From Butyrivibrio sp. NC2007 (GTDB lineage Bacteria; Bacillota; Clostridia; Lachnospirales; Lachnospiraceae), in contig NZ_ATWY01000018.1 in the NCBI RefSeq assembly GCF_000421405.1, positions 1 through 64,000 of the forward strand: a stretch of 64,000 nucleotides of DNA. The letters run 5' to 3'. Position 1 is the stretch's first letter, and every line of letters begins with the position of its first letter. Made by a program: the position numbers and the translations under genes. Below are positions 44,721-57,193 of this stretch, piece after piece. The notes beneath the pieces are model-generated. The model was not told the DNA's origin. It worked only from the letters and a program-made list of their open reading frames with translations, and did not search any database.

Positions 44721-46838
44721 TCAGTTGCCCTTATTTGAAAGAACTTTATCCTGAACATTCTTAGGAACCGGAGCATACTTCTCGAAGAACATTGAGTAGT
44801 TACCACGTCCCTGAGTTCTTGAACGAAGGTCTGTAGCATAGCCGAACATCTCAGCAAGAGGCACATGTGCTCTTACGATCTTTCCGCCGCCAAGATCATC
44901 CATACCTTCAACCTGTCCACGACGAGAGTTAACGTCACCGATAACATCTCCCATGTACTCCTCAGGCATAGTAACCTCAACCTTCATGATAGGCTCAAGA
45001 AGAACAGGTGCTCCCTTCTGCATAGCATCCTTGAATGCCATAGATCCGGCAATGTGGAATGCCATCTCAGATGAGTCTACCTCGTGGTATGATCCGTCGT
45101 AAACTGTAGCATGTACACCAACAACAGGATATCCACCAAGTGTTCCGGCCTTCATAGCCTCTTCGATACCTTCGCTGATTGGCTGGATGAATTCCTTAGG
45201 AATAGCACCACCAACAACTTCGCTATCAAACTGGTAAAGGTTATCGCCGTTAGCATCCATAGGCTCGAAACGAACCTTACAGTGTCCGTACTGACCACGT
45301 CCACCGGACTGCTTAGCATACTTAGACTCAACGTCTACAGCCTTTGTAAGGGCCTCTCTGTAAGCAACCTGAGGTGCACCAACGTTAGCCTCAACCTTAT
45401 ACTCTCTAAGAAGTCTGTCAACGATGATATCAAGGTGAAGCTCACCCATACCAGCGATGATTGTCTGACCTGTCTCAGGATTTGTATGAGCTCTGAATGT
45501 AGGATCCTCTTCAGCAAGCTTCATAAGAGCCTCATCAAGCTTCTGCTGACCAGCCTTAGTCTTAGGCTCGATAGCAAGCTCGATAACGGGATCAGGGAAC
45601 TCCATTGACTCAAGGATAACAGGGTTCTTCTCATCACAGAGAGTATCACCTGTTACTGTGTTCTTAAGACCAACAGCAGCAGCGATATCACCTGAATATA
45701 CCTTATCAAGGTCTGATCTCTTGTTAGCATGCATCTGAAGGATACGTCCAAGACGCTCCTTGCTGTCCTTAGTACTGTTAAGTACGTAAGAACCTGAATT
45801 AGCTGTTCCACGGTATACACGGAAGAATGCAAGCTTTCCTACGAAAGGATCGCTGACAATCTTGAATGCAAGAGCTGCGAATGGGCCATCATCTGTTGAC
45901 TCAACCTCGATCTCATTACCTTCCATATCTGTACCCTTACAAGCAGGGATATCAAGAGGTGAAGGCATGAACTCGATAACAGCATCAATAAGCTTCTGGA
46001 TACCTCTGTTTCTGTGAGCTGAACCACAGCAAACAGGGAAAGCCTTACACTCGCAAGTTGCCTTACGAAGTGCTGCCTTAAGATCAGCAACTGAAGGCTC
46101 CTCACCCTCAAGGTACTGCATCATAAGGTCTTCATCAAGATCGCAGATCTTCTCAACGAGTTCGCCGTGATAAAGCTCAGCGTCATCCTTGAGTTCAGCA
46201 GGGATCTCACCAATAGTAACATCCTCGCCCTTATCATCGTTGTAAATGTAAGCCTGCATCTCGAAAAGATCGATAATTCCCTGGAACTGATCCTCAGCTC
46301 CGATAGGGATTTCAATCATAATAGCATTTTTCTTAAGTCTGTTACGGATCTGCTCAACAGCTCCGTAATAGTTAGCGCCGATGATATCCATCTTGTTGAT
46401 GAATGCCATACGAGGAACATTAAATCCATCAGCCTGTCTCCATACGTTCTCAGACTGAGGCTCAACGCCTTCCTTAGCACTAAATACTCCAACTGCACCA
46501 TCAAGTACACGAAGTGAACGCTCAACCTCAACAGTGAAGTCTACGTGACCAGGAGTATCAATGATATTGATACGATGCTCTAAAGCACCTGGCTTAGCCT
46601 TACCGTTCTCCTGAAGTGTCCAGTGGCAAGTTGTAGCTGCAGATGTGATTGTGATACCACGCTCCTGCTCCTGTTCCATCCAGTCCATGGTAGCAGTACC
46701 TTCGTAGGTCTCACCAATCTTGTAGTTAACACCGGTATAGTAAAGAATACGCTCTGTAAGAGTAGTCTTACCAGCATCAATATGAGCCATGATACCGATG
46801 TTCCTAGTTCTCTCCAATGGGTATTGTCTATCAGCCAA
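44721..46838 (-). CDS. fusA: Elongation factor G
   Basis: EF-G drives translocation. The 705-residue protein has [19 protein letters not shown] (P-loop), switch [23 protein letters not shown] (motif DTPGHVDF) and FINKMD, followed by domains II-V ending near [21 protein letters not shown] (motif TQGRGNY). The start is TTG, eight bases after AGGAGG. It is in the str operon after rpsG. Confidence 0.98.
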   Translation of the reverse strand: MADRQYPLERTRNIGIMAHIDAGKTTLTERILYYTGVNYKIGETYEGTATMDWMEQEQERGITITSAATTCHWTLQENGKAKPGALEHRINIIDTPGHVDFTVEVERSLRVLDGAVGVFSAKEGVEPQSENVWRQADGFNVPRMAFINKMDIIGANYYGAVEQIRNRLKKNAIMIEIPIGAEDQFQGIIDLFEMQAYIYNDDKGEDVTIGEIPAELKDDAELYHGELVEKICDLDEDLMMQYLEGEEPSVADLKAALRKATCECKAFPVCCGSAHRNRGIQKLIDAVIEFMPSPLDIPACKGTDMEGNEIEVESTDDGPFAALAFKIVSDPFVGKLAFFRVYRGTANSGSYVLNSTKDSKERLGRILQMHANKRSDLDKVYSGDIAAAVGLKNTVTGDTLCDEKNPVILESMEFPDPVIELAIEPKTKAGQQKLDEALMKLAEEDPTFRAHTNPETGQTIIAGMGELHLDIIVDRLLREYKVEANVGAPQVAYREALTKAVDVESKYAKQSGGRGQYGHCKVRFEPMDANGDNLYQFDSEVVGGAIPKEFIQPISEGIEEAMKAGTLGGYPVVGVHATVYDGSYHEVDSSEMAFHIAGSMAFKDAMQKGAPVLLEPIMKVEVTMPEEYMGDVIGDVNSRRGQVEGMDDLGGGKIVRAHVPLAEMFGYATDLRSRTQGRGNYSMFFEKYAPVPKNVQDKVLSNKGN

Positions 46839-46892
46839 AGGTATTTCCTCCTATAATAATTAAACCATAGTCAACTCACATTCAGATAAAGA

Positions 46893-47402
<510 letters not shown>

Positions 47403-47424
47403 TCACTGCTTACTACAATCATCG

Positions 47425-47445
47425 GTACTCACTAATTTAGTGTAC
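47425..47445 (-). promoter_or_regulatory. Hairpin in the rpsL-rpsG spacer
   Basis: GTA-CACTA and TAGTG-AGTAC form a short stem over AAT within a 150-nt spacer. The site matches the place where S7 controls translation in E. coli. The structure is small and the link is inferred. Confidence 0.35.
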
Positions 47446-47513
47446 GTGCGGTATCTTACTTCTTTATATAGAATAGAACACCAACACTTTAAAAAATTAG
47501 ATCTGTTGTTAAA

Positions 47514-47936
47514 TTACTTCTTGGCTGCTTTAGGTCTCTTAGCGCCATACTTAGAACGAGCCTGTTTTCTGTCGGCTACGCCTGCTGTATCAAGAGTACC
47601 TCTGATGATGTGATACCTTGTACCAGGCAGATCCTTTACTCTTCCGCCACGGATGAGAACAACGCTGTGCTCCTGAAGGTTGTGTCCCTCACCAGGAATG
47701 TAGCTTGTAACCTCGATACCGTTAGAAAGACGTACTCTGGCGATTTTTCTCAGAGCAGAGTTAGGCTTCTTAGGTGTAGCTGTCTTAACAGCTGTGCAGA
47801 CACCACGCTTCTGAGGAGAAGCTGTTGCTGTTGCCTTCTTGTGAAGAGAGTTGAAGCCCTTCTGAAGAGCAGGAGCAGTAGACTTCTTAACAGATGTCTG
47901 ACGACCCTTTCTAACTAACTGGTTAAATGTTGGCAT
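47514..47936 (-). CDS. rpsL: 30S ribosomal protein S12
   Basis: S12 is part of the decoding centre. The 140-residue protein has [21 protein letters not shown] and [16 protein letters not shown]. The lysines at the usual streptomycin-resistance sites (TPKKPNS and RVKDLPG) are wild type. It follows rpoC after 131 nt with a hairpin between. Confidence 0.98.
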   Translation of the reverse strand: MPTFNQLVRKGRQTSVKKSTAPALQKGFNSLHKKATATASPQKRGVCTAVKTATPKKPNSALRKIARVRLSNGIEVTSYIPGEGHNLQEHSVVLIRGGRVKDLPGTRYHIIRGTLDTAGVADRKQARSKYGAKRPKAAKK

Positions 47937-47968
47937 TCTTTTTACCTCCTATTTTGATATATGCATAA

Positions 47969-47996
47969 GACAAAGGGGCATAATTACCCCTTTGTC
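47969..47996 (-). promoter_or_regulatory. Hairpin between rpoC and rpsL
   Basis: GACAAAGGGG and CCCCTTTGTC form a perfect 10-bp stem with an 8-nt loop. TTATG follows rather than a T-run. It may reduce read-through from rpoC into rpsL or mark an mRNA cut. Confidence 0.55.
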
Positions 47997-48067
47997 AATA
48001 CACGCAATTATGAATTATATATTTCTTTATTTTTGTTGTCAACTAAAATTTTTATGACAACCTCGGA

Positions 48068-51000
48068 TTACTCCTCGATATCGGAATCATCCATATCATC
48101 AGCATCATCAACAACCTTAGCGCCTTCAAGTCTGTCATCATCGAAATCTCTTCTTCTCTTCTTGAGAATGAGCTTCTCGGGATCCTTGAAGTTTGCATCA
48201 GTATTAAGTGCTGTGCTTCTGTATCTCTTCATTCCGGTTCCGGCAGGAATCAGCTTACCGATGATAACGTTCTCTTTAAGTCCGATAAGTGGATCAACCT
48301 TACCCTTGATAGCTGCATCTGTAAGAACCTTGGTTGTCTCCTGGAAGGAAGCAGCTGAGAGGAATGAGTTGGTAGCAAGAGCTGCCTTGGTAATTCCGAG
48401 GATTACCTGTTTTCCTTCAGCAGGCTTTTTGCCTTCTGAGATAAGAGCCTCGTTGCTGTCCTCGAAATCAAGAACATCTACAAGAGTTCCGGGAAGGAAA
48501 TCTGTATCTCCGCTCTCATCGATTCTTACCTTCTTGAGCATCTGACGAACAATAACCTCGATGTGCTTGTCGCAGATATCAACACCCTGAAGACGATATA
48601 CTCTCTGAACTTCTCTGAGGAGATAATCCTGTACTGCACGGATTCCCTTGATCTTGAGAAGATCATGAGGATTTACTGAACCTTCTGTGAGTTCATCACC
48701 GGCCTCGATGTTTGTATCATCAAGAACCTTGATACGTGATCCGTAAGGGATGAGGTAAGCCTTTGACTCACCTGTCTCGTCGTTAGTTACGACAACCTCA
48801 CGCTTCTTCTTTGTATCTCTGATCTCAACATGTCCGTCAAGCTCTGAGATAATAGCAAGTCCCTTAGGTTTTCTTGCCTCGAAAAGCTCCTCTACACGGG
48901 GAAGACCCTGTGTGATATCACCACCGGCAACACCACCGGTGTGGAAGGTTCTCATTGTAAGCTGTGTACCGGGCTCACCGATTGACTGAGCAGCGATGAT
49001 ACCTACTGCCTCACCGACCTGAACAGCCTCACCTGTTGCCATGTTAGCGCCGTAGCACTTAGCACAGATACCGTTGTGTGAACGGCATGTAAGGATTGTT
49101 CTGATCTTAACTGCCTCTACCGGGCCGCCCTTACTGTTAACGCCAACTGAAAGGATCTTAGCTGCACGAGAAGGAGTGATCATGTGATTCTTCTTAACAA
49201 TTACGTTTCCGTCCTTGTCCTTGATGGTCTCACATGCATATCTTCCTGTGATTCTGTCCTCAAGTGGCTCGATTGTTTCTTTTCCATCAACGAAGGCCTT
49301 AACTGTCATGCCGGGAATTACTTCCTTGCCTTCACAGCAATCAACCTCACGAATGATAAGTTCCTGTGATACGTCAACCATTCGACGTGTAAGGTATCCT
49401 GAATCGGCTGTACGAAGAGCTGTATCAGAAAGTCCCTTACGAGCACCGTGAGCTGACATGAAGTACTCCAGAACGTCAAGTCCTTCACGGAAGTTTGACT
49501 TGATAGGAAGTTCGATTGTACGTCCTGTTGTATCAGCCATAAGTCCACGCATACCTGCCAGCTGCTTGATCTGCTGGTTACTACCACGGGCACCGGAGTC
49601 AGCCATCATGTAGATGTTGTTGTACTTATCAAGACCTGCAAGCAGCTCCTCTGTGAGCTTCTTATCTGTGTCCATCCATGTATTAACAACTTCGCTGTAA
49701 CGCTCCTCGTCTGTAATAAGACCTCTGCGGTAGTTAGCTGCGATAGCATCAACTGTAGCCTGTGCTTCATCAAGAAGCTGCTGCTTCTGCTCAGGCACTG
49801 TCATATCAGCGATAGAAACTGTCATGGCAGCACGTGTTGAGTAGTGGTAACCTGTAGCCTTGATGTTATCAAGAACCTCAGCAGTAGCAAATGTTCCGTG
49901 AGTATTGATCATCTTGGTAACAATCTGCTTAAGCTGTTTCTTACCAACCATGAAGTCAACTTCAAGCTTAAGGTAGTTCTCAGGTACACTTCTGTCTACG
50001 TATCCAAGATCCTGAGGAATGATCTCATTGAACAGGAATCTTCCAAGTGTAGACTCTACAAGACCGGATACAGTCTCGCCTTCGGCGTTAACCTTCTCCA
50101 TTCTGATCTTGATCTTAGTCTGAAGTGTGATATATCCGTTTTCGTAAGCAAGGATAGCTTCGTCAACACTCTTGAAGCACTTACCCTCACCAAGGGCTCC
50201 GGGTCTCTCCTGTGTAAGGTAGTAAATACCAAGTACCATATCCTGTGTAGGTACGTTTACTGGGCCACCGTCTGAAGGCTTAAGTAAGTTGTTAGGTGAG
50301 AGCATAAGGAATCTGCACTCAGCCTGAGCCTCTACTGACAATGGAAGGTGAACAGCCATCTGGTCACCGTCGAAGTCGGCGTTGAAAGGTGTACATGCAA
50401 GAGGATGAAGCTTAATAGCCTTACCTTCTACAAGAATTGGCTCAAAGGCCTGAATACCAAGTCTGTGAAGTGTGGGAGCACGGTTAAGCATTACAGGGTG
50501 CTCTTTGATAACATCCTCAAGAACATCCCAAACCTGCTCATCAAGACGCTCTACAAGCTTCTTTGCATTCTTGATATTCTGTGAAATTCCTCTGGATACA
50601 AGCTCCTTCATAACGAAAGGCTTGAACAGCTCGATAGCCATTTCCTTAGGAAGACCACACTGATAAATCTTAAGTTCAGGTCCTACAACGATAACGGAAC
50701 GTCCTGAATAGTCAACACGCTTACCAAGAAGGTTCTGACGGAAACGTCCGCTCTTACCTTTGAGCATGTCTGAAAGAGACTTAAGAGCTCTGTTTCCGGG
50801 TCCGGTAACAGGTCTTCCTCTTCTACCGTTATCGATAAGTGCATCAACAGCTTCCTGAAGCATTCTCTTCTCGTTACGAACGATGATGTCAGGAGCACCG
50901 AGATCAAGAAGTCTCTTAAGTCGGTTATTTCTGTTGATAATTCTTCTGTAAAGATCGTTAAGATCTGATGTAGCAAAACGTCCACCGTCAAGCTGTACCA

Positions 51001-51808
51001 TAGGACGAAGATCCGGTGGGATTACAGGAATGCAATCCATGATCATCCATGCAGGGTCATTACCTGACTCTCTGAAAGCTTCTACAACTTCCAGTCTCTT
51101 GATGATTCTTGCTCTCTTCTGTCCGCTTGATGTATCAAGGCCTTCCTTGAGCTCTTTGTACTCAGCCTCAAGGTCGATAGCCTGAAGAAGTTCCTTAATT
51201 GACTCAGCACCCATTCCTGCACGGAACTTGCTGCCGAACTCTTCTCTTGCATCCTGGAACTCTTTCTCTGAGAGAACCTGCTTGTACTCCAGTGTTGTAT
51301 CACCTGGATCAAGTACTATATAGGAAGCGAAGTAAAGAACCTTCTCAAGTACACGGGGTGAAAGGTCAAGGATAAGTCCCATTCTGCTGGGAATTCCCTT
51401 GAAGTACCAAATGTGTGATACAGGAGCTGCGAGCTCGATGTATCCCATTCTCTCACGACGTACGCTGCTCTTTGTGATCTCAACACCACATCTGTCGCAG
51501 ACAACGCCCTTATATCTAATCTTTTTATACTTACCGCAGTGGCACTCCCAATCCTTGGTTGGTCCAAAGATTCTTTCGCAGAACAGACCGTCCTTCTCAG
51601 GCTTAAGTGTTCTGTAGTTGATGGTCTCAGGCTTTGTTACCTCACCTCTGTTCTCCTCATCAACCTTGTGGGCCCAGCTCCTGATCTTCTCAGGAGATGC
51701 AAGGCCAATCTTGATTGAATCAAAGGTCATAGGCTGATAAGTCTGCTGCTGTGATGGTCTACCACTTGAAGCTTCATTTATTGCTTTATTCATAGTTGAA
51801 TCAGACAT
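48068..51808 (-). CDS. rpoC: RNA polymerase subunit beta'
   Basis: Beta' carries the catalytic magnesium in [16 protein letters not shown]. The N-terminal zinc site is [20 protein letters not shown]; a second Cys cluster is at [13 protein letters not shown]. The trigger loop region holds [28 protein letters not shown] (motif [14 protein letters not shown]). The 1246-residue length is normal for Firmicutes. The last 25 residues are strongly acidic. It is 47 nt after rpoB. Confidence 0.98.
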   Translation of the reverse strand: MSDSTMNKAINEASSGRPSQQQTYQPMTFDSIKIGLASPEKIRSWAHKVDEENRGEVTKPETINYRTLKPEKDGLFCERIFGPTKDWECHCGKYKKIRYKGVVCDRCGVEITKSSVRRERMGYIELAAPVSHIWYFKGIPSRMGLILDLSPRVLEKVLYFASYIVLDPGDTTLEYKQVLSEKEFQDAREEFGSKFRAGMGAESIKELLQAIDLEAEYKELKEGLDTSSGQKRARIIKRLEVVEAFRESGNDPAWMIMDCIPVIPPDLRPMVQLDGGRFATSDLNDLYRRIINRNNRLKRLLDLGAPDIIVRNEKRMLQEAVDALIDNGRRGRPVTGPGNRALKSLSDMLKGKSGRFRQNLLGKRVDYSGRSVIVVGPELKIYQCGLPKEMAIELFKPFVMKELVSRGISQNIKNAKKLVERLDEQVWDVLEDVIKEHPVMLNRAPTLHRLGIQAFEPILVEGKAIKLHPLACTPFNADFDGDQMAVHLPLSVEAQAECRFLMLSPNNLLKPSDGGPVNVPTQDMVLGIYYLTQERPGALGEGKCFKSVDEAILAYENGYITLQTKIKIRMEKVNAEGETVSGLVESTLGRFLFNEIIPQDLGYVDRSVPENYLKLEVDFMVGKKQLKQIVTKMINTHGTFATAEVLDNIKATGYHYSTRAAMTVSIADMTVPEQKQQLLDEAQATVDAIAANYRRGLITDEERYSEVVNTWMDTDKKLTEELLAGLDKYNNIYMMADSGARGSNQQIKQLAGMRGLMADTTGRTIELPIKSNFREGLDVLEYFMSAHGARKGLSDTALRTADSGYLTRRMVDVSQELIIREVDCCEGKEVIPGMTVKAFVDGKETIEPLEDRITGRYACETIKDKDGNVIVKKNHMITPSRAAKILSVGVNSKGGPVEAVKIRTILTCRSHNGICAKCYGANMATGEAVQVGEAVGIIAAQSIGEPGTQLTMRTFHTGGVAGGDITQGLPRVEELFEARKPKGLAIISELDGHVEIRDTKKKREVVVTNDETGESKAYLIPYGSRIKVLDDTNIEAGDELTEGSVNPHDLLKIKGIRAVQDYLLREVQRVYRLQGVDICDKHIEVIVRQMLKKVRIDESGDTDFLPGTLVDVLDFEDSNEALISEGKKPAEGKQVILGITKAALATNSFLSAASFQETTKVLTDAAIKGKVDPLIGLKENVIIGKLIPAGTGMKRYRSTALNTDANFKDPEKLILKKRRRDFDDDRLEGAKVVDDADDMDDSDIEE

Positions 51809-51855
51809 TCGTTAACCTCTTTTCTGTAAGTAGTCGTTAATTATCGGTTAATCAA

Positions 51856-54800
51856 TTACTCGTCAAAAGACTCTTCAGCGTCCTCAAATGACTCATCAGA
51901 ATCAAAATCATCTACCTGCTCATCTTCGAGTTCGCCTTCATCGTTGAAACTCTGTTTTGTAAAGCCGTTAGCTTCAAATGACTCCTGCTTGTAATCGCGT
52001 CCTGATGTATCGCCTTCAATCTCGTAGCGGTAATCAGAATCTGTGTAATCAACGCTCTCCATGATCTCTACCTCAGTATTGTCCTCGCGAAGAACCTTGA
52101 TATCCAGACCAAGTGACTGGAGCTCTTTCAAAAGAACCTTGAATGACTCAGGCACGCCTGGCTCAGGGATGTTGTCTCCCTTGATGATTGCTTCGTAAGT
52201 CTTAACACGACCGATAACATCGTCAGACTTAACTGTAAGGATTTCCTGAAGTGTATAAGCTGCACCGTAAGCCTCAAGTGCCCAAACTTCCATCTCTCCG
52301 AAACGCTGTCCACCGAACTGAGCTTTTCCACCCAGAGGCTGCTGTGTTACCAGTGAGTAAGGACCTGTTGAACGAGCGTGGATCTTATCGTCAACGAGGT
52401 GGTGGAGCTTAAGGTAATGCATGTGTCCGATTGTTGTAGGGCTGTCAAACTTCTGTCCGGTTCTACCGTCGCGAAGCTGTACCTTTCCGTCTGATCTGAT
52501 CGGAACGCCCTTCCAAAGCTCTCTGTGATCTCTGTTATCTGACAGATACTGCATGATCTCAGGATCTACAAGATCTTTGTATTTAGCTTCGAACTCTTCC
52601 CATGTGCTGTTAACGTAATCGTTAGCAAGCTCAAGAGTATCCTGAATATCTATCTCGTTTGCACCGTCGAAAATAGGTGTTGCGATGTTAAATCCAAGTG
52701 CCTTGGCAGCAAGTGAAAGGTGAATCTCCAGGACCTGTCCGATATTCATACGGGAAGGAACGCCCAGAGGATTAAGCACGATATCAAGTGGTCTGCCGTT
52801 AGGAAGATATGGCATATCCTCTATAGGAAGAACTCTTGAAACGACACCCTTGTTACCGTGACGACCAGCCATCTTATCACCTACAGAGATCTTTCTCTTC
52901 TGTGCGATATAAATTCTGACTGCCTGGTTTACACCGGGTGAAAGCTCATCACCGTTCTCTCTTGTGAATACCTTGGCATCAACTACGATACCGTACTCAC
53001 CGTGAGGAACCTTAAGGGATGTATCCCTTACTTCTCTTGCCTTCTCACCGAAGATAGCACGAAGGAGTCTCTCCTCAGCTGTAAGCTCTGTCTCTCCCTT
53101 AGGAGTAACCTTACCAACAAGGATATCACCGGCACGAACCTCAGCACCGATACGAATGATACCACGATCATCAAGATCCTTAAGGGCATCATCACCTACA
53201 CCGGGAACGTCACGTGTGATCTCTTCAGGTCCGAGCTTAGTCTCACGGGCCTCTGCCTCGTACTCTTCAATATGTACAGATGTAAATACATCGTCTCTTA
53301 CAAGTCTCTCTGAAAGAAGAACAGCATCCTCGTAGTTGTAACCTTCCCAAGTCATGAATCCGATGAGAGGGTTCTTACCAAGACCAAGTTCTCCCTGTGA
53401 TGTTGAAGGACCATCAGCGATAACCTGACCTGCCTCAACATGGTCGCCCTTGAAGACGATAGGTCTCTGGTTGTAGCAGTTACTCTGGTTTGATCTCTGG
53501 AACTTAATGAGGTGGAACTCTTCCTTCTCACCGTCATCGTAGGTCATCTGGATGAGCTTACTGTCTACGAAATCAACAGTTCCGGCCTTTCTTGCAACAA
53601 CGCAAACGCCTGAGTCAACTGCTGCCTTTCTCTCCATACCTGTTCCAACCGCAGGAGCCTCTGTTGTTAAAAGAGGTACTGCCTGACGCTGCATGTTTGA
53701 TCCCATCAGCGCACGGTTAGCATCGTCGTTCTCAAGGAACGGGATAAGTGCTGTAGCAACTGAGAATACCATACGAGGTGATACGTCCATGTACTCGAAC
53801 ATTGTCTTAGGATACTCAGAAGTCTCATCCTTATATCTTCCTGATACAGTCTTCTTCTTGAAGTGTCCTTCCTCATCAAGAGGAGTGTTCGCCTGAGCTA
53901 CATGGTAGTTATCCTCTTCGTCAGCAGTAAGGTACTCAACCTCATCTGTTACTCTTGGATTCTCAGGATCTGACATATCTACCTTACGATAAGGTGCCTC
54001 AACAAATCCGTAGTCATTAACTCTTGCATAGCTTGCAAGTGAGTTGATAAGACCGATGTTAGGACCTTCAGGTGTCTCGATAGGGCACATACGTCCATAG
54101 TGTGTATAGTGAACGTCTCGAACCTCGAATCCGGCTCTGTCTCTTGAAAGACCGCCAGGTCCCAAAGCTGAAAGACGTCTCTTGTGAGTCAGCTCACCAA
54201 GAGGGTTGTTCTGATCCATGAACTGAGACAGCTGTGATGAACCAAAGAACTCTTTTACAGCAGCCTGTACAGGCTTGATGTTGATAAGAGTCTGAGGTGA
54301 GATCTCCTCAGTGTCATGTGTTGTCATTCTCTCACGAACAACTCTCTCAAGTCTTGAAAGACCGATACGATACTGATTCTGTAAAAGCTCACCTACGCAG
54401 CGGATACGTCTGTTGCCCAGGTGGTCGATGTCATCATCGTTACCGATTCCGTACTCAAGATGAATATTATAGTTAATGGAAGCAATGATATCTTCCTTAG
54501 TGATGTGCTTAGGAATAAGCTCGTGTACACGCTTCTTGATGGTCTCAGCAAGGCCCTCAGGATCGTTCTTAACTGTGTACTCCTCAAGGATTTCCTTAAG
54601 AACAGGATAGTAAACGTTCTCAGTAATTCCGAGCTGCTCAGGATCACACTCGATAAAGTGTGTGATGTCTACCATCATATTAGAAAGAACCTTAACGTTT
54701 CTCTCCTCTTCCTGAAGGATTACATAAGGAATAGCCGCATCCTGGATCTCAGTTGCAAGGGCACGGTCAACCTTTGTGCCTGCAGCAGCGATCATCTCGC

Positions 54801-55725
54801 CTGTTGTCTCATCAACAACGTCCTCAGCGAGAACATGTCCGTTGATACGGTTCTTGAAGTGAAGCTTCTTATTGAATTTATATCTTCCTACCTTAGCAAG
54901 GTCATATCTTCTAGGGTCGAAGAACATTGCTGTGATAAGGCTCTCAGCGCTCTCTACTGAAAGAGGCTCGCCGGGACGGATTTTTCTGTACAGCTCAAGA
55001 AGACCACTCTGGTAATCGGTTGAAGAATCCTTGGAGAAACTTCCCTGGATCTTGGGCTCATCGCCAAAGAGTTCAAGAATCTCCTCGTTTGTACCAATTC
55101 CAAGTGCTCTGATAAGAACGGTTACAGGAACCTTTCTTGTTCTGTCTACTCTTGCGTAGAAGACATCGTTAGGATCGGTCTCATACTCAAGCCATGCACC
55201 TCTGTTAGGAATAACTGTGCAAGCCATGAGCTCTTTTCCGATCTTATCGTATGTAATATCGTAATAGATACCGGGTGAACGTACGAGCTGGCTGACAATA
55301 ACACGCTCAGCACCGTTGATAACGAAAGTTCCGGTAGCTGTCATGAGAGGCAGGTCACCCATGAAAATCTCATGCTCTGTGATCTCGTCCTTCTCCTTGT
55401 TGTGAAGACGAACTTTAACCTTCAATGGAGCTGCGAATGTAGCGTCTCGCTCTTTACACTTCTCGATAGTGTTCTTGTTCTTATCGATTTCATCCTCGCA
55501 AAGCTTAAAATCGACAAATTCCAGACTGAGCTTCCCACTGTAGTCCTCAATAGGAGAAATATCGTCGAAGACTTCCTTTAAGCCTTCGTCGAGGAACCAC
55601 TGATAAGAGTTCTTCTGAACTTCGATCAGGTTAGGCATCTCCAGGACTTCCTTCTGGCGCTGGAAACTCATTCGTAAGTTTTTACCAGAGCCGGTAGGAT
55701 GTAATCTGTTTTTTTCCATTGACAT
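51856..55725 (-). CDS. rpoB: RNA polymerase subunit beta
   Basis: Beta forms half of the active cleft. The rifampicin pocket reads [22 protein letters not shown] and then [16 protein letters not shown], with all usual sensitive-type residues. Other motifs are [30 protein letters not shown] and [15 protein letters not shown]. The 1289 residues end in a strongly acidic tail (about 60 residues). The first ATG lies very close to GGGG; the second (MEKNRLHP, 6 bp later) may be the real start. It is the first gene of a unit with its own consensus promoter. Confidence 0.98.
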   Translation of the reverse strand: MSMEKNRLHPTGSGKNLRMSFQRQKEVLEMPNLIEVQKNSYQWFLDEGLKEVFDDISPIEDYSGKLSLEFVDFKLCEDEIDKNKNTIEKCKERDATFAAPLKVKVRLHNKEKDEITEHEIFMGDLPLMTATGTFVINGAERVIVSQLVRSPGIYYDITYDKIGKELMACTVIPNRGAWLEYETDPNDVFYARVDRTRKVPVTVLIRALGIGTNEEILELFGDEPKIQGSFSKDSSTDYQSGLLELYRKIRPGEPLSVESAESLITAMFFDPRRYDLAKVGRYKFNKKLHFKNRINGHVLAEDVVDETTGEMIAAAGTKVDRALATEIQDAAIPYVILQEEERNVKVLSNMMVDITHFIECDPEQLGITENVYYPVLKEILEEYTVKNDPEGLAETIKKRVHELIPKHITKEDIIASINYNIHLEYGIGNDDDIDHLGNRRIRCVGELLQNQYRIGLSRLERVVRERMTTHDTEEISPQTLINIKPVQAAVKEFFGSSQLSQFMDQNNPLGELTHKRRLSALGPGGLSRDRAGFEVRDVHYTHYGRMCPIETPEGPNIGLINSLASYARVNDYGFVEAPYRKVDMSDPENPRVTDEVEYLTADEEDNYHVAQANTPLDEEGHFKKKTVSGRYKDETSEYPKTMFEYMDVSPRMVFSVATALIPFLENDDANRALMGSNMQRQAVPLLTTEAPAVGTGMERKAAVDSGVCVVARKAGTVDFVDSKLIQMTYDDGEKEEFHLIKFQRSNQSNCYNQRPIVFKGDHVEAGQVIADGPSTSQGELGLGKNPLIGFMTWEGYNYEDAVLLSERLVRDDVFTSVHIEEYEAEARETKLGPEEITRDVPGVGDDALKDLDDRGIIRIGAEVRAGDILVGKVTPKGETELTAEERLLRAIFGEKAREVRDTSLKVPHGEYGIVVDAKVFTRENGDELSPGVNQAVRIYIAQKRKISVGDKMAGRHGNKGVVSRVLPIEDMPYLPNGRPLDIVLNPLGVPSRMNIGQVLEIHLSLAAKALGFNIATPIFDGANEIDIQDTLELANDYVNSTWEEFEAKYKDLVDPEIMQYLSDNRDHRELWKGVPIRSDGKVQLRDGRTGQKFDSPTTIGHMHYLKLHHLVDDKIHARSTGPYSLVTQQPLGGKAQFGGQRFGEMEVWALEAYGAAYTLQEILTVKSDDVIGRVKTYEAIIKGDNIPEPGVPESFKVLLKELQSLGLDIKVLREDNTEVEIMESVDYTDSDYRYEIEGDTSGRDYKQESFEANGFTKQSFNDEGELEDEQVDDFDSDESFEDAEESFDE

Positions 55726-55828
55726 TCACCCCGTTCTTTAATATTTTAAGTGATTAAATGAGTCACCTTAATAAGCGCACTAAAAAAATGCGCAAAAAGA
55801 CCCACTTCACCACAATAGTGCATTGTCC

Positions 55829-55857
55829 ATTATACGTCTAGCAGAATATGATGTCAA
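55829..55857 (-). promoter_or_regulatory. Consensus promoter of rpoBC
   Basis: TTGACA (55852-55857) and TATAAT (55829-55834) are exactly 17 bp apart, a perfect sigma-A promoter. The start near 55822 gives a leader of about 100 nt with a GCGCA/TGCGC hairpin. Confidence 0.9.
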
Positions 55858-55871
55858 GAACTTTTTGCAAC

Positions 55872-55900
55872 AAAAAAGGGACGGATTAAAAATCCGTCCC
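55872..55900 (-). terminator. Terminator after rplL
   Basis: GGGACGGAT and ATCCGTCCC pair over 5 nt and six T residues follow. It lies only about 15 bp before the rpoB promoter. Confidence 0.9.
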
Positions 55901-55926
55901 TGATACATCTTAGAATATAGCTTAAA

Positions 55927-56304
55927 TTACTTAAGAGTAACCTTTGCACCCTCAGCCTCAAGCTTAGCCTTGATGTCATCAGCCTCTGCCTTAGAAGCGT
56001 TCTCCTTAACCATCTTAGGAGCTCCATCAACGAGATCCTTTGCTTCCTTAAGTCCAAGACCTGTAAGCTCACGAACAACCTTGATAACCTTAACCTTGTT
56101 AGGACCAACCTCTGTAAGCTCTACGTTGAACTCTGTCTTCTCCTCACCAGCTGCTGCTGCGCCAGCTCCTGCTGCTGCAACTACAACGCCTGCTGCTGCA
56201 GATACGCCAAACTCTTCCTCGCAAGCCTTTACAAGATCGTTAAGCTCGAGAACTGTAAGCTCTTTGATAGCATCGATAAATTCTGCTGTTGTTAACTTTG
56301 CCAT
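55927..56304 (-). CDS. rplL: 50S ribosomal protein L7/L12
   Basis: L7/L12 is the mobile stalk that recruits GTPase factors. The 125-residue protein has the dimerising N-terminus, an Ala/Gly hinge ([20 protein letters not shown]) and the C-terminal domain with [20 protein letters not shown]. The ATG of [11 protein letters not shown] has GGAGG 8 nt upstream; the longer frame is not supported. Confidence 0.98.
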   Translation of the reverse strand: MAKLTTAEFIDAIKELTVLELNDLVKACEEEFGVSAAAGVVVAAAGAGAAAAGEEKTEFNVELTEVGPNKVKVIKVVRELTGLGLKEAKDLVDGAPKMVKENASKAEADDIKAKLEAEGAKVTLK

Positions 56305-56368
56305 TATATTTTCCTCCATATAATTTGTAATTTTCAATAAATAATTTCAGTTTACTGCAACGAGTATA

Positions 56369-56977
56369 TTACTCTGCTGCAGGTGCTTCTGCTGCTTCAG
56401 CTGCTGGAGCCTCTGCTGCAGGTGCCTCTGCTGTCTCAGCAGGAGCTGCCTCTTCTGCAGGAGCAGGTGCTGCTTCCTCTGCAGGAGCTGCCTCGCCACC
56501 TTTCTCTGCGATCTGATTGATAACGCGAGCGAAGTTTGCGATAGGTGACTGCATAGAACCAAGCAATCTTGAAAGAAGAACTTCCTTTGAAGGGATTGCT
56601 GCGATCTCAGACATAGCTGCTGCATCGTAGAACCTTCCTTCGATTACACCACCCTTAATCTCAAGAGCCTTTGCCTTCTTAGCAAACTCATAGAGTACAC
56701 GAGCAGGTGCTGCAGGATCTGACTCAGATACAGCCATTGCTGAAGGTCCGTTAAGAAGATCCTTGAGCTGCTCGAAATCAGTTCCCTGGAAAGCGAAGTT
56801 CATCATTGTGTTCTTGTACACCTTGTATGTTACGCCTTCTTCACGAAGCTTCTTACGAAGTTCTGTGTCCTGCGCAACAGTAAGTCCGCGGTGATCTACA
56901 AGTACGACTGCCTGAGCGTCTTTGATCTTCTCAGAGATCTCATTTACTACAGGCTGCTTCAATTCAACCTTTGCCAT
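56369..56977 (-). CDS. rplJ: 50S ribosomal protein L10, with Ala/Pro/Glu tail
   Basis: L10 anchors the L7/L12 dimers. The body (1-160) is normal: VVLVDHRGLTVAQDTELRK, YKVYKNTMMNFA, and the helix GSMQSPIANFARVINQIAEKG. The last 42 residues (161-202) are a low-complexity tail of Ala, Pro and Glu units (APAEEA, APAAEA). Usual length is 165-175, so this is an extension after the L7/L12-binding helix. An L10 leader with an attenuator precedes it. Confidence 0.97.
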   Translation of the reverse strand: MAKVELKQPVVNEISEKIKDAQAVVLVDHRGLTVAQDTELRKKLREEGVTYKVYKNTMMNFAFQGTDFEQLKDLLNGPSAMAVSESDPAAPARVLYEFAKKAKALEIKGGVIEGRFYDAAAMSEIAAIPSKEVLLSRLLGSMQSPIANFARVINQIAEKGGEAAPAEEAAPAPAEEAAPAETAEAPAAEAPAAEAAEAPAAE

Positions 56978-56994
56978 TTTTTTACCTCCTTATA

Positions 56995-57150
56995 GAATTT
57001 ACCGCCGAAAAAAAACCTCTCGAAGACATCGAGAGGCAAAAAGTCTGAATTAAACTTTTCCTCGGCAGGCGTTTACACTTTACGTTCCACATAATATTCA
57101 TGCGGAACACCTGCTGTCTTCGGCATGGCGTCTTTTTGACGACCTTGAAT
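56995..57150 (-). promoter_or_regulatory. L10 leader with intrinsic attenuator
   Basis: The leader has the known L10-leader words GACAGCAGGTG and CCTGCCGAGG, which bind the L10-L12 complex, followed by CCTCTCGA/TCGAGAGG (57029-57036 with 57016-57023) and eight T residues (57008-57015). This fits Firmicutes attenuation of rplJL by its own product. Confidence 0.9.
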
Positions 57151-57179
57151 AAAATATCATAAAAGAACAATAATGTCAA
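57151..57179 (-). promoter_or_regulatory. rplJL promoter
   Basis: TTGACA (57174-57179) and TATTTT (57151-57156) are 17 bp apart on the minus strand, 15 bp after the capA stop codon. No terminator is seen between capA and this promoter. Confidence 0.85.
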
Positions 57180-57193
57180 GCATTTTATCGTAT

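Noticed and set aside
47514..55725. Antibiotic-resistance changes in rpsL or rpoB.
   Set aside because: The residues usually changed in streptomycin or rifampicin resistance are wild type as read from the protein sequences.
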